This document shows, one piece after another, positions 12,269-23,699 of a stretch of 64,000 nucleotides of DNA; within the stretch, counting starts at the first letter, position 1, and every line of letters starts with the position of its first letter. The notes below the pieces were generated by a model, which was given only the letters and a program-made list of their open reading frames with translations, was not told the DNA's origin and did not search any database. The position numbers were made by a program, and so were the translations under genes. The stretch lies in assembly GCA_029948255.1 (NCBI GenBank), contig JALIZF010001812.1:558001-622000 (forward strand), in the 5' to 3' direction. The DNA comes from Telmatactis stephensoni. Taxonomy: Eukaryota; Cnidaria; Anthozoa; Actiniaria; Isophelliidae.

Positions 12269-12406
12269 AATAGGCCCTTTGCAGCATGTTGGAATGCAGC
12301 TCAATTTGGAGGGCAAGACAAAAGAATCTCAACTCCAGAGAACCAGAAACCTATTGTCTTGCCCTCCAAATTCAGCTGCATTCCCACGTGCTGCAAAGGG
12401 CCTATT
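12269..12406. mobile_element. Fold-back MITE, TA-flanked
   Basis: The 138-bp element is bounded by AATAGGCCCTTTGCAGCA and its perfect reverse complement, with inverted similarity continuing for about 50 bp on each side (GGAATGCAGCTCAATTTGGA opposite TCCAAATTCAGCTGCATTCC). TA at the tips is compatible with a Tc1/mariner-type target site. Confidence 0.7.
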
Positions 12407-12682
12407 GATGACTTAGTGTAGTTTATTTGGTTATTGTGTGATTTAAGAGGGAGTCTCGCTGGGCGACTCGTGTTGTCACAATTCTAGCATGAATTCTTTA
12501 TTTCTTCTTTTTAGTGTTTTCATCGCTCTTGCCTCTAGCGACAGGATAGATAGCTGTGTTCGTGGTCTCTCATATTAGGGGTACTCAAAGGTATAGTTAA
12601 CCTCAATATTATTTTATAAGTGGTATGTATACAAATGCCATCAAAATTTGGTGGACGCGTTGTAGAGATAGAGCCAATTTAG

Positions 12683-13112
12683 TATGACTGTGAAAACGGC
12701 ACGGTCACCGCACGGCACGGTTACGGCAGGAATATCGAATGTTTTTATAGACATTACGGCACTGACACGGTCACGGTACGGTGCGGCAAGTTTCCCACCC
12801 ATAAAACTCTATAGAGTCGTTTTCGTATGAGTGGGAAACTTACCGCGCCGTACTGTGACCGTGTCAGTGCCGTAATGTCTATAAGAACATTCGAAATTCA
12901 TGCCGTAACCGTATCGTATCGTAACCGTATAGTGTTCCCACTCATACGAAAACGACTCTATCGATGTAAATTAGTAAATACTACTACTTATTTGAATAAA
13001 ATTGTCACTCTACCAGTATCATAGTTTCTATAAAAACATTCGAAATTCCTGCTGTAACCGTATCGTATCGTAACCGTACAGTGTTCCCACTCATACGAAA
13101 ACCACTCTATTT
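12683..13112. mobile_element. Fold-back element of the ACGGCACGG-rich family plus an adjacent partial copy
   Basis: Left arm 12683-12800 and right arm 12817-12950 are inverted copies (for example GTGTCAGTGCCGTAATGTCT opposite AGACATTACGGCACTGACAC). A further partial copy lies at 13022-13112 (AAAACATTCGAAATTCCTGC). Related single copies occur inside the triplication at about 23160-23300, 30310-30445 and 36990-37045. Confidence 0.65.
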
Positions 13113-13900
13113 TATGCACTGTACGTTGGGAGAAGTGTTGTTTTAGTTAGCAGAAAAAAACACTGATGTTTTGGTAAACATTATCTCCGAGAAGCTTTCA
13201 TATAACTTGACAAAGTTTTGCCACAAGTTTTGAGCAATTGTAGCATGTATCGTATTGTATCATATAGTAAGAAAACAGCAGCTCTGAATTTTTCCCGCCC
13301 TCAGCCCTGGCCACCTCCGTAGGCATCTCTTTGGGTATTCTGGGCTTCCTGTGTAGAAAATGTGTAAAAAGAAGAGGAGGACTGAGGAGATGGCAAGGGA
13401 GAGAAGCCTCTAGTTTCCCTCAGCTTACGAAGACCACAGGAAGCCCAAGGAATGAGTTGATGAGTTTTCTGCGGATGAGGCTACTGCTGTCAATCGCTGA
13501 ATAATTTTATGCACTTTTCGGTGATTTTGGCTAATTTATCGCTCGATTTTACGTCATTGTCCTTTATCATCCCAGTGGAAACCTTGGGAATATGTAACTC
13601 AAGTACACTCAAAACTCCAGTTTTCCTTAATTCAATCAATATGATTTAATAATATTACTAATAATATTTATCTTTATATAGCGCCTCTTCCATAAATGTC
13701 CAGAGGTATTTTACAAATCATACATATAATCACAATCCCAAAGAAAAAACAAATGAATGTCCTTAAATCTAACAATTAGATAGTTAAATAGAGTAATAGA
13801 TAAAAACGATTCAACAATATCCTAATGTTACTAATAGCGAATTATAAATTATTTGTGTGTTTTGTTTCGTTTTCATGCATCATATAATATTAAATTATTT
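13113..13900. other. No gene supported
   Basis: A plus-strand open frame at about 13300-13505 encodes a hydrophobic stretch followed by basic residues after a CCGCCCTCAG acceptor-like site, but AGGAAGCCCA-type sequence recurs inverted within it, which favours a repeat. The rest is AT-rich with no signal. Confidence 0.3.
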
Positions 13901-13922
13901 ACAAAGATTAAAATTAAAAGCT

Positions 13923-15948
13923 TTAAATTAAACAAAGATTTTTGTATCGGAAATATTCTATAGTCATATTGAGTGTTTTGCCATGCAATTCTCGTAGAAA
14001 TCGGACTACTCGAATGACACGCTGTTGATGGCTGAGCCCTTTTACTGACAGCAGGCTCTGCATTGAACCAGTTGCTGAAGATTTATGTGCCTTCACCTGT
14101 AATCAAGAATTATATGGATAAACTATTATTAAGTTGCATGTTACATGGGTGATTTCGTCCCGCGGGATAAGTTCATTACGGGACGAGTTTCAGCCCGGAA
14201 CAAAAGACCTCCATGCCGGGTCTAAAAGAATTATATGGATAAACTATTATTAGGGTGCATGTTTATATGGGTGATTTCGTCCCGCGGGATGAGTTCATTA
14301 CGGGACGAGAACAAAAAGACCTTCATGTCGGGTCCATTTTGGTTTTAGTTTTATCTTCGTATTTTTAATTTTTATTTTTGATTCACGGAAGCTAATTTGG
14401 CAAAACCACTTGAGTGTTAAATGTCCGAGTTCACATGATTTTGATAACTGCAGTACCTACCTTTGCGACAACCCTATTGATGTGTGCAACCAAGTCATTT
14501 AGCTTATATTTCAGTGAATATAGACTTTTAATCACTACTTGGCTAGCTATTAAGGTGTTTAGGAGTAGTGACATCATTCACGATGTAATAAGACTTGATA
14601 AGAACGTCTCTGTGTGCCTTTAAGCCCTTGATTATCTAGGAAATGAAAATATTGGACACACATTAGAACTACGGGGTACCAAGACTACATAGCACAACAA
14701 AGCGAAAGTTTTTTTTTGTTAAAGGCAAAGCATAATAGCGAATTTGCATAAGTTTACAAAAGCACGACGACGTGACTACGAGCATGCTGCAGACGTTTTT
14801 GCACTAGTGTTGAGGACGACGGCGGGCAGATAAGATAAAAAGAACGTACCCACGATGTTCGCATCGCGTTGTTTTTTGGTTGCTTAGGATCCCTGATATC
14901 CCAGGGTTCTCGAGGATGATGGATGAGGAGAATCCGAAGAACCTTCAGATAAACCCTTGACTATGTCTTCAGTGAAAGAGAGAGACTACTCTACTAAAGT
15001 TCTTCTCTTTACTTACCTTGTTTTGTGATCTTGGTATTGCTGGTAAGATTGGAGGAGACTTAAAACAAGAGAGAACCCAGAGTTACTGTGAGCTATTTTT
15101 CGTATGACAGAAGTGTATATATATTGAGCTGTTAGATTCCCACAAAGCATCGTTTGTATACACTTATAGACCACGGTATTCGGCCAATCAGATTGCAGGA
15201 AACTAAGATGTGGATAGAATCAAGCATTTTAAATTCTTACCCATAAATTGACGTTTTTAACTCGTTCTTCTCTGATGATAATCACTGAAACGTTTCGCGT
15301 GTCTTCAGCCAATTTTCTTGTTTCTCCTAAAAGTTTTGCTATGTGTGGGCCAATAACTTTGCAGTGTTTTGTTGGTTTTAAAGGTTTAGGGGCTGACTCG
15401 TGACTTGACAAGATAATTGTCATTATTAGCATAAGAAATTTGGGGTTTTCTGAAAGATCAATGAAAAATAGGAAGTTAAGTTGACGTAATAGGTCTGTGA
15501 ATCAAACTGCCATACGGTACAAAAATCTGTCTGTTTGTCTCTGTTTGTCTCTGTTTGTTTTGTTTCGTTTGTTTGTTTGTTTGTTTGTTTGTTTGTTTGT
15601 TTGTTTGCCTATCTGTAAAAGTTGTAAGAGTAAGAGCTGGTCTTGATGTTAGCCTCGGAAATTTTATTGACAAGAAAATTTTCATGTACATATAGTGCAG
15701 ATAAAATGAATCATTGAGTTTAGAGGAAATGAATACGAGAAACTTTCCCGCCCCCTGTCGTGATGATTACTTTGAGCGAAAAAAAGAAAAGAAAAGAAAA
15801 GAAAGGGATAGGAAAGGAAAGGAAAAGAAAAGAAAAGAAAGGGATAGGAAAGGAAAGGAAAAGAAAAGAAAAGAAAAGAAAAGAAAAGAAAAGAAAAGAA
15901 AAGAAAAGAAAAGAAAAGAAAAGAAAAGAAAAGAAAAGAAAAGAAAAG

Positions 15949-15979
<31 letters not shown>

Positions 15980-17255
15980 GAAAAGAAAAGAAAAGAACAA
16001 CAACAACAACAACAACATCCTCTAAATAAATAAAAAATCACAGTTAAAGGGTTACCGCTACGACACTTTGGCCCGATTCGGTCACTCAACGACACGGGTT
16101 AAAAACGCATTGCGCATACTCGGAAGTTTTAAATAAAACCATTGAAGGTTTAGTAAATCTTGAAAGTTAAGGCTCCGTGAAAAGTTAGTGCTTATTTTTT
16201 CCTAAAACATCGCATTAGTTATTTTCTTTCCTTGGTCAAATAATACACGAGAAATTCGCATAATACACGACTTAACAAATTGAAGATGGTTTTGAGTTGT
16301 CTGTCCTCTTATTGACACACTCTTGACGTCATAAAATGTTCAAAACTCAAGTGGAATCACGAGCGCAGCGAGTGGTTTCACTGCAAAGTTTTGAACATTT
16401 TATGACGTCAAGAGTGTGTCAATAAGAGGACAGACAACTCAAAACCATCTTCAATTCGTTTTTTACAACAATTATTTGAGATAAAAGTTAAAAAATCCTT
16501 TTCAAACGGGGCAACAGAACGAGCGCGCGCGCTGAAACGCGTCAGCAGTGTGTCTGTCCTCTTATTGACACACTCTAATCAACCAATCAGATCGCGAGAT
16601 TAGTATCAACTGTTGTAAAAAGTTGAATTTACGGTACTTTTATTTGTAAACACGAACGTTAACGCCGTCCACGAATTCCCGCCGAATATTCGAGCATGCT
16701 CAATGCATTTTTATGCACTCGTGTCGGTTTAGACCACACTGAATCTGACCGGTTTTTAAAACACCTTACTAAAAAAGGAAACTCCTTAGCGTGCTTGAAT
16801 TGGGTGCCAAACTCGAGACCAAACTATGCAAATGGTTGCGAAATGTAGCATAAATGTGACGACCAAATCCGCAGACCGATTCCTATTAGATTGTATAACT
16901 CGATGTCCAGTCTTTTTACGTACGTAAGGAATTACATTAGGGAGCTTAAGCAGGAGACGTTTTTGTCAACACGGACGTCACACGTGCGTTTTTGTTCATC
17001 CGTTCGCCGTCATAGATGAGGTTGCTGTTTTTGGTAGAAGATGAAAAAGCCTTAACTGATCTTCTGCTTAACGAAAATGGACACATCATCTATGATGGCG
17101 AACGGATGAAGAAGAACGCACACTGCGGTGGCGTCCGCGTTGACAAAAACGTCTCCTACTTAAGCTCCCTATTGTCGTTATACTAGATATCGCTCAACCA
17201 ACAGATAGCATCGGTAAACTGCACTAAGCCAAGAGAAAAGACAATACTTACCCAT
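13923..17255 (-). CDS. Secreted four-helix protein, cytokine-like, gene B (five exons)
   Basis: Model: exon 1 17255-17252 (ATGG, then GTAAGT; only 4 coding bases), exon 2 15449-15241 (after TTGATCTTTCAG, ends TGG then GTAAGA), exon 3 15040-15018 (after ATCTTACCAG), exon 4 14542-14461 (ends AAG then GTAGGT), exon 5 14096-13923 (after TTGATTACAG, stop TAA). Phases are 1, 0, 2, 0, giving 163 aa. Signal peptide MENPKFLMLIMTIILSSHES; a mature N-terminal Cys (KHC), helix A (PHIAKLLGETRKLAED), helix B/C (QVVIKSLYSLKYKLNDLVAH) and helix D (QQRVIRVVRFLRELHG), with a Cys just before the C-terminus. Exon order, the short third exon and helix placement parallel gene A; both have Ser-Gln at the start of exon 4, so the phase-2 junction here looks like a slipped acceptor. 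An alternative 42-base exon 3 would break the frame into exon 4. Function is inferred. Confidence 0.5.
14104..14340. repeat. Two-copy tandem duplication of about 120 bp
   Basis: ATTATATGGATAAACTATTA, GGGTGATTTCGTCCCGCGGG and GAGTTCATTACGGGACGAG occur twice in order. It lies in intron 4 of gene B. Confidence 0.8.
15540..15607. repeat. (GTTT)n microsatellite
   Basis: Uninterrupted GTTT repeats at about 15565-15607, preceded by CTGTTTGTCT repeats. In intron 1 of gene B. Confidence 0.9.
15778..16017. repeat. (AAAAG)n microsatellite ending in (AAC)n
   Basis: AAAAG repeats with GGGATAGGAAAGG interruptions, then a short CAACAACAAC run at about 15996-16017. It creates spurious open frames on both strands. 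Confidence 0.95.
16278..16456. mobile_element. Fold-back MITE with arms of about 69 bp
   Basis: Left arm 16278-16346 and right arm 16388-16456 are perfect or near-perfect inverted copies (AATTGAAGATGGTTTTGAGT opposite ACTCAAAACCATCTTCAATT). The loop contains CACGAGCGCAGCGAGTGG. A partial arm recurs at 16551-16586. Confidence 0.8.
16938..17172. mobile_element. Fold-back MITE with arms of about 83 bp, TA-flanked
   Basis: TAGGGAGCTTAAGCAGGAGA at the left is inverted at the right as TCTCCTACTTAAGCTCCCTA. The inner parts also match inverted (CCGTTCGCCGTCATAGATGA opposite TCATCTATGATGGCGAACGG). It lies in intron 1 of gene B, 80 bp from its start codon. Confidence 0.75.
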
Positions 17256-19290
17256 AATGATAACAGAACTTGATTGTCTTCAACTGTTCTCTTCTTTCTG
17301 AACTCACTCCCATTTTGAACATGTTTAAATACAAAATAATGAACAAAAAGCACAAAAATAAAAATTACTCAAAAGAACATGCAGTATATCTTCCTCCGCA
17401 GTTGAACCTGAATCTTCCCTTCAACTTTTTCATCTTTTTACTCGTAAAACAAGAAGATGTTTCCTGTTGCATTCTATTTTACTGCGAGTAAACACTTTTT
17501 TGGGAAAATAATCGGTCATTTCGTCCAATCGTGTAGCAATTCCGGTCCGTTTCATTGCTGTCAGATTGGACTTCTATTCTTTTCTGTGCCAGGAAAATCC
17601 TCGTATCTTGTTATTTCCTCGATACATCGACTAGACAGCGGACTTAATGGGTATTTCTGAGTTCTTGGAAATTGCTGAATGTTTATTCCTTATATCCAAT
17701 AGAAACTCGGCCCGTTGAATAAACTTGAATGATTAATATTTTCCCGTACTGTCATTTTCGGTATACTGGGTTCAAATACTGGATTACTAAGGGGGATATT
17801 CCCCTGAAAACTCGGAACATTAGAAAAACTCCACAAATGTGATTAAATATTAATCTGTTACCGTGTTAATGAAAATCTGTTACGTTCATGTAACAGTTCA
17901 ATATTCTATTAATAAATAATACAAACATTGATATTTTGATCCTCAACTGAAAAAAAGGAAAAAATTCGTCTCTTAAGGAAAAATCTGAAAACATCTTTTG
18001 AATGAGGCACGGGAAAACCCGTAACCACGACTTCTCTATTATTCTCAAAAGGTTTCGCTGCTTCAAGGCGTTTAGTATACGATCAACACTCAGCTTAAGT
18101 TCCGAAAATGGCTATTTTATTGTAATACAGCAAGGGATTTAATTCTACTTCCGAGTATTTTCACTATTCTGGTCCGGAAGAGGATTAAATAAAATACACA
18201 CTAAAAAAAATAACTTCCTCTTTAAAACACCTGCAAAATTCAAACGGCTTTTTCTTGGAAGAATTCCCTTTATCGTTCAGAATCTATATTCATATTCAAG
18301 ATTGTCAATAACGTCAAATTTCGATAAGCACTGAACGTTTTCCGGTTCTTTAGAGTGAGATTTCATAAAGATGAAAACGCAACATAATATATAGAATAAT
18401 AAAGAATGAGTTTAAATCTGTAGCGCCGTATAAAAGAGAGTATTTGCATTACTGACGCTTCGAGGCTTCGCCCTTCGTCGAAATAAATAGTGTTACATTA
18501 CTCTCTTTTACTCCGACGAAACGGAACGAAACGTCGTCATTAATGTAAGTACTTTTTTATACAGTGTCACAGATTTTTATTCATTCCTCATTTCATGTTT
18601 GTACGCCGACGCAGCCAAAACTGGTTTACTCGCTAGTTTGTAGAAAATAATAATTCAATTTCTTAAACAAATATACAGTGGCAGCTTGTCCGTTGTGAGC
18701 AAACTGACAGTTAAGTACATAAGATTGGCTATAGCGATAACACGTCTATAACTGACGCTTGTGATGTTGAGAGAACACTAGCTCGAGAGCTGTGAAAGCA
18801 TTCGCCTACGGCTCTTGCTTCCACTACTACTAGTTGACTCCACTACTACTACTTGACTCCACTACTACTAGTTGACTAGTTGACTCGTGTTTTCCCAACA
18901 TCGCGCGTGTTTTGATCAGGCTATCAAACACGGAAAACAGTTTTTTATTCCTTAAACCAAGATTATTGAAATACAATCTTTCTAGCTTCTGAAAGTCTTT
19001 GTTCTGTCACTAATATGTTATAATTGCTCTTCATTCGCAGATAATGATCCAGAACGCGCAGAGAATTCAAGTTAGGAAGCAATGTTTATTCAAAGTAAGA
19101 TTTCCACTTTTGCTTTATTTCTTTGCGTTAAGGTATATGTGCAAAAGGGAGGGGGGGGGGGGGGGTCATGGAAGTTACAGAGAGATTATATAATATATTA
19201 TATAATGACTTATTTTACAGAAAAAAATAGTAAATGAATACAATGAAAATAGATAAACTGTTCAAAAAGTGCATTACATCTACGAATAAT
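17256..19290. other. No gene supported; one hairpin and a homopolymer
   Basis: A degenerate inverted repeat lies at about 18424-18570 (GCCGTATAAAAGAGAGTA, later ACTCTCTTTTACTCCGACG). CCACTACTACTAGTTGACT repeats occur at about 18822-18882, and there is a poly-G run at about 19149-19166. A minus-strand open stretch at 18066-17866 has an acceptor-like CCTTTTTTTCAG inside but no partner exon. Confidence 0.35.
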
Positions 19291-19299
19291 TATATGTTA

Positions 19300-19620
19300 A
19301 TGATTGTCACTAGATAGGAATTTTGTTGCTATATTCTTGAAATGGTTAATGTAGTTAACACTGGCAATGCTGTTCGGTAGGGAGTAACAGTCCTTTAAAG
19401 TTCTTGAAAAGACACTATACTTGTAGGCGTCCGAGTGGGGCTGAGTTGAACCGGTAGTTCAGTGTCCCTGCAGATCTAATAATCTCGCCTGATTTGTAGC
19501 CAGTAAGATGAATTTCTCTGCTCAATGAATTTAGGAAAGCAAGGATCATTATGTTCTTCTCTCTTATCATTCCGTATTTGCATAGAAAACACATATGTAC
19601 AATTAACACAAAGCTCACAA
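19300..19620 (-). pseudogene. Non-LTR retrotransposon ORF2 C-terminal relic
   Basis: On the minus strand two frames separated by a frameshift near 19430 read ...LTGYKSGEIIRSAGTLNYRF and then YKYSVFSRTLKDCYSLPNS followed by INHFKNIATKF. The pattern F-S-R-T-x-K-D-x-x-S-L-P-x-S followed by a basic F-K-N tail is the usual C-terminus of animal LINE reverse-transcriptase proteins. It is truncated and frameshifted, so dead. Confidence 0.5.
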
Positions 19621-19639
19621 CTGAAAAGACAAGCGCAGC

Positions 19640-20118
19640 TAATGATTACTGAGTCTGTGTATGTTGCTTGTGCTTATGCTTATGTCACTAGTGAAAAGAC
19701 AAGCACTGCTAATGAGCAGTATATTATTGAGTCTGTGTATGTTGCTTGTGCTTATGCTTATGTCACTAGTGAACAGACAAGCACTGCTAATGAACAGTAT
19801 ATTACTGAGTCTGTGTATGTTGCTTGTGCTTATGCTTATGTCACTAGTGAAAAGACAAGCACTGCTAATGAGTAGTACATTACTGAGTCTGTGTATGTTG
19901 CTTGTGCTAATACTTATGTCACTAGTGAAAAGACAAGCACTGCTAATGAGCAGTACATTACTGAGTCTGTGTGTGTTGCTTGTGCTAATACTTATGTCAC
20001 TAGTGAAAAGACAAGCACTGCTAATGAGCAGTACATTACTGAGTCTGTGTGTGTTGCTTGTGCTAATACTTATGTCACTAGTGAAAAGACAAGCACTGCT
20101 AATGAGCAACAATTGCTG
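19640..20118. repeat. 78-bp satellite, six copies
   Basis: The unit contains CTGAGTCTGTGTATGTTGCT, TATGTCACTAGTGAAAAGAC and AAGCACTGCTAATGAGCAGT. 78 is a multiple of 3, so long open frames run on both strands; these are not treated as genes. The same family recurs at 43807-44040. Confidence 0.9.
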
Positions 20119-20230
20119 AATACGTACTGAGTCTGATATGTATGTTGCTGTACTTATTTTTATATCCGTACAAAACTATATCTGTACCAAACTTAAATGA
20201 TCAGAGAGAGACAGTTTATAGTGCAAAAGT

Positions 20231-20236
20231 TTTATT
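20231..20236 (-). terminator. Poly(A) signal AATAAA of unit-1 gene
   Basis: AATAAA on the minus strand, 485 bp past the exon 4b stop and conserved at 27582-27587 and 34062-34067 in the other two units. Confidence 0.45.
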
Positions 20237-20720
20237 CAAGAATATTGTACATTGTACATTTCTTATGACGTCACATACGTAACAACTCGAAGCATATCAT
20301 TAATGCAAACTAGCTAGAATAGCTATAATGTCAGTATTCAACTGATAGCTTAATTAGATAAATATATGAACATTAAATTGCTCACTTAAATTGCTCCTAA
20401 TATAAAATTGTATTGTCTATTACTTTTCTTCTTTTGTACGTTTTCTTTTAAGATCAAAAGTTGATTTCATGCAATATAAAATAAGAAAAACATATTTCAT
20501 TCCATGCAAACTATTTTGTTTTTAAAACTCTTAAATTCCTAGTTTAAATTTTAAATCCCTTATTATTTTTCTTCGCTAAACTCCTCAGTTTTTCTTTGCG
20601 AAACATGTTTTCTTTTGAAATTAAATCATCTTTATGCAATTCAAATATTCCTTTAGAACCAAGAAATGTAAATTTCATGCAAATTGTTTGGGTTAAGCAA
20701 ACTGACATTCTTTGTTCACT

Positions 20721-23640
20721 TCACCCTTGTGAAATACTGGGTACAATGGGGCAATTCTTGCGCAGGTTTTGGAATTGTACTCCCATTGCCTTCAAGTTTC
20801 CATATAGCTGCTCAAGAACAGAAGCAATGTCTTTAACAATGGCTTTCTTCCCACGGCGTTTAGTATTTTGAGTTGTCACAATCTTGCATGGTTGGTGGCG
20901 TGTTTGTGTTCTTTTTTTCTAGAAGATAAAAATTACGAAAAACTAAACATTTGTAAAATATATTCTGTTATTGAAATGCATCCATATTTGGAAACGAAAG
21001 GTGCGGAAATGCGGGCAACAAACGCCTGCAACATTTCGCGCAACATTGTTGCGTTGCAAGTTGCGGAGCAAACTCGTGTTGCTCTTGTTGCTCGTGTTGC
21101 TATCCCTCGCGAAACAAGTCTTCTTTGTGCAAAAAGTAGAAAGTGCTTGCACGAATTTGTTGCCGTATTACCACACCTTAACGACTGTTTTGAGTTTTTT
21201 TAGTAAAATCCCTTATTTGGAAATCGACGCTACCATTCCATTTTACTGACTCATGATAGTCACTCCTCGGCAACGTAGGTATGTACAGCGCATGCTCAGC
21301 CGAGGGGTCGAATACCCGCCGAGTAAACGAACACCAGCCGAGTGAACGAGCACCAGCCGAGTGAACGAACAACAGCCGAGTGAACGAACGCCCGCCAAGT
21401 AAACGCTCAAACGAATATCTATTAAACTTGAGGCCGGCCTTTATCCCCTAGTGCTCCGTTTAGGGGTATTGAAATACAGTAACTGAATGAACCACGAACA
21501 AATTGAAATCCCTACCTTTTGCCCGTACTCCCCCTCCCTCCCCCACGGGATTAATTTTGACATGCATAACTTTACTTACAGGGGGAAGACCTTGGTTCAC
21601 TCTTTGGATTTCCACGTAAAGATCATTAACGTGAGCTTTAATTGTTTGGAGGTTTTTAACTACAGCATCTCTAGTACTGGTAGATGGAAACGTCGATTTG
21701 TATTTGGTAATTAAATTTTCTATTTTGACATATAAGCAGGATAGTATTCGCATATCGTTGTTGATATTTCCAACTGGAATCTGGTAGTATAAAACAGAAA
21801 AATTAACTAGAAATAAAATAAAATATAGAATTAACTCTAATTCTATATTTTTAGCCTTGTCCAGCCCAGGCGACTATGTGTGGAAATGATAATGTCACAA
21901 AATAATGTTCCTACTCACCCTAGAAGTCTGCCATGTATTTGTCTACAAACATATTAAACATCAGATTAGTTAATAATTACAAACGAACAGCAATTTAGCT
22001 GAGGCCTATTGCAGAACTGTACCGTCAAGCTGTGTTGCTCCTCTCCTTTCCTCTCATCTCCTCTCCTCTCCTCACCTCTCCTCTTCTCTCCCTCGTCTCC
22101 TCTCTCTCGTCTCCTCTCCTCTCCTCGTTCTCCTCTCCTCTGCTCTCCTCTTTCCCCCTTTCTCTTCTACTTCCCTCTGTTTTTAATAGTTTACGAAAGA
22201 GTAAAAGTTCGCAAGAGTAGCCTGACAGTTACTCGGGCTACCTTTTGGTGCAAACTTGGACGTGATATCGATAATACAGGTAACCATAGCTTACTATACT
22301 TCACATAAAGTGCAACTAACCTCTCGACGAACTCTTGAGTGCAAGTGCTTGTGCATATGCCAGTGCTCACTTACGAGATTGTGCACAGCGTTGCGCACAT
22401 CATCTCCTAGATTTTGTGAAAATGGCGCAAGATGTGCTACAAGCTGACGCATATGGTTGTTCAGATCACAGTGTGCACTCGTAGTGGTCGATGACGACTT
22501 CGGAACAGGAGAACACAAGATGACCCCTACAAGAATTAAGCTTAAAAGGAACTTCAAAAGGAAGGTCTTGCTCAAATCTGCCACAGAAAAAGCAATGAGT
22601 ATTCAAAACAACAAATTTAGTACAATTTATAACCGAAAATTAAAAATTAGCGCAAAGTGTGTTTTACGTTCTGTCTCGTCTTATCCTGTCCCGTCCCGTC
22701 GTATCCTTTCCCATCGTCCAGTTTCGTTTCGTTTTCCCTCGTACATAAGCACAACTTTCAAAACCTAGCTTCTTGCAGTTCCTAACCAATTTCGTGGATT
22801 TTCCCTTTTTACTTTCTTTCAACTTTTGCTCTTATTTGCAAAATTGTCTTTTTTTGTCCTGGGGCTCGTTTCTCGAAAGACTAGATAACTCAGTCAAGGG
22901 CCCGTTAATGATTTTTTAATTTACGGGAAAAATTACTGGAGTGTGCGAGTACCCGTAAACCCGTAAAATTATAGAAAATAACGTTCGCTTCGGGAAACAC
23001 CCGTACACTTTATCAGGTAAGTTAACGGGTCCGTAAACTTATCGAATCTCTCCAAGAACGGGTTCCTGGTTGAACATTAGTTCCCGCTATTGAAAAAATG
23101 ACATCTTGAAGTAGAGCATTTTGTTTATCTGAAAAACACGGTACATTAGAATGGATATCGTATAACTGTGATAACGGCACCGTTCGATCACGACACGGTT
23201 ACGGGAAGAATTTCGAATGTTTTTATAGACAACACGACACTGACAAGGACACGGCACGGCGCGGTCCGTTTCATACTCATACGATATCTGCTCTAAAAGG
23301 TACGGAATGTGTTCAGCAACGTTGCATGCATGTTTCGCACAGAACTGACTCCCGGAACGGTACAGTTCACGTTCATATCAGAATTAAGTACTTCTGGACG
23401 TATTAAATCGCCGCCAAATAAATTGCGTTCTCTGTAGGAACAAAACTTCTCAAACTCTCAAAAACTATTTAAAAACTATGGCAAACAACCAAGGCTATCG
23501 TATAAAACTGATCAAAAGTCAACATATTTCTTTAAGGATGTTACAGAATGCCATGTTATGAATATAGAAATATACTTCTAACTTTTAAAGAAGACTTAAA
23601 ACCAATTTCATTAACAAAGTGATTTACCGCTTTTCATCAT
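20721..23640 (-). CDS. Secreted four-helix protein, cytokine-like, gene C1 (array copy 1)
   Basis: Model: exon 1 23640-23628 (ATGATGAAAAGCG then GTAAAT), exon 2 22577-22375 (after TTTTTCTGTGGCAG, ends CTC then GTAAGT), exon 3 21780-21580 (after TATACTACCAG, ends CCT then GTAAGT), exon 4b 20918-20721 (after TTTTTATCTTCTAG, stop TGA). Phases are 1, 0, 0; 204 aa. Signal peptide to about residue 25 (LSKTFLLKFLLSLILVGVIL), Ser/Thr-rich linker, Cys, helix A (LNNHMRQLVAHLAPFSQNLG), helix B (NDMRILSCLYVKIENLITKY), helix C (DAVVKNLQTIKAHVNDLYVE) and helix D (AIVKDIASVLEQLYGNLKAM). Four mature cysteines (HC, LSC, PCK, KNC) could form two disulfides. The donor GTAAAT of exon 1 is weaker than in copies 2 and 3. 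The function is inferred; the exons are directly readable. Confidence 0.6.
21010..21190. repeat. GCAAC-rich dispersed repeat (copy in unit 1)
   Basis: CATTTCGCGCAACATTGTTG and GCGTTGCAAGTTGCGGAGCA. The same family lies at about 28230-28400, 34605-34750 and, as the longest copy, 59570-60020. Confidence 0.6.
22035..22160. repeat. CT-rich (TCCTC)n tract in intron 2 of gene C1
   Basis: A polypyrimidine tract (polypurine on the transcribed strand) at the same intron position in all three array copies, with very different lengths (about 125, 60 and 240 bp). Confidence 0.9.
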
Positions 23641-23699
23641 GATGAAGATCTTCAGTTGAGTAAAGATTTGATCTTGAATTCCTTGTTTTCTTGGATAAC

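Noticed and set aside
13300..13505. Hydrophobic plus-strand frame resembling a membrane-protein last exon
   Set aside because: No upstream exon was found, and AGGAAGCCCA-type words occur inverted within it, suggesting a dispersed repeat.
15682..16095. Long Phe/Ser and Lys/Arg/Glu frames on both strands
   Set aside because: Pure translation of the AAAAG microsatellite.
19525..20130. Four overlapping long frames on both strands
   Set aside because: The 78-bp satellite unit is a multiple of three and lacks stops; there is no start context, splice signal or family.
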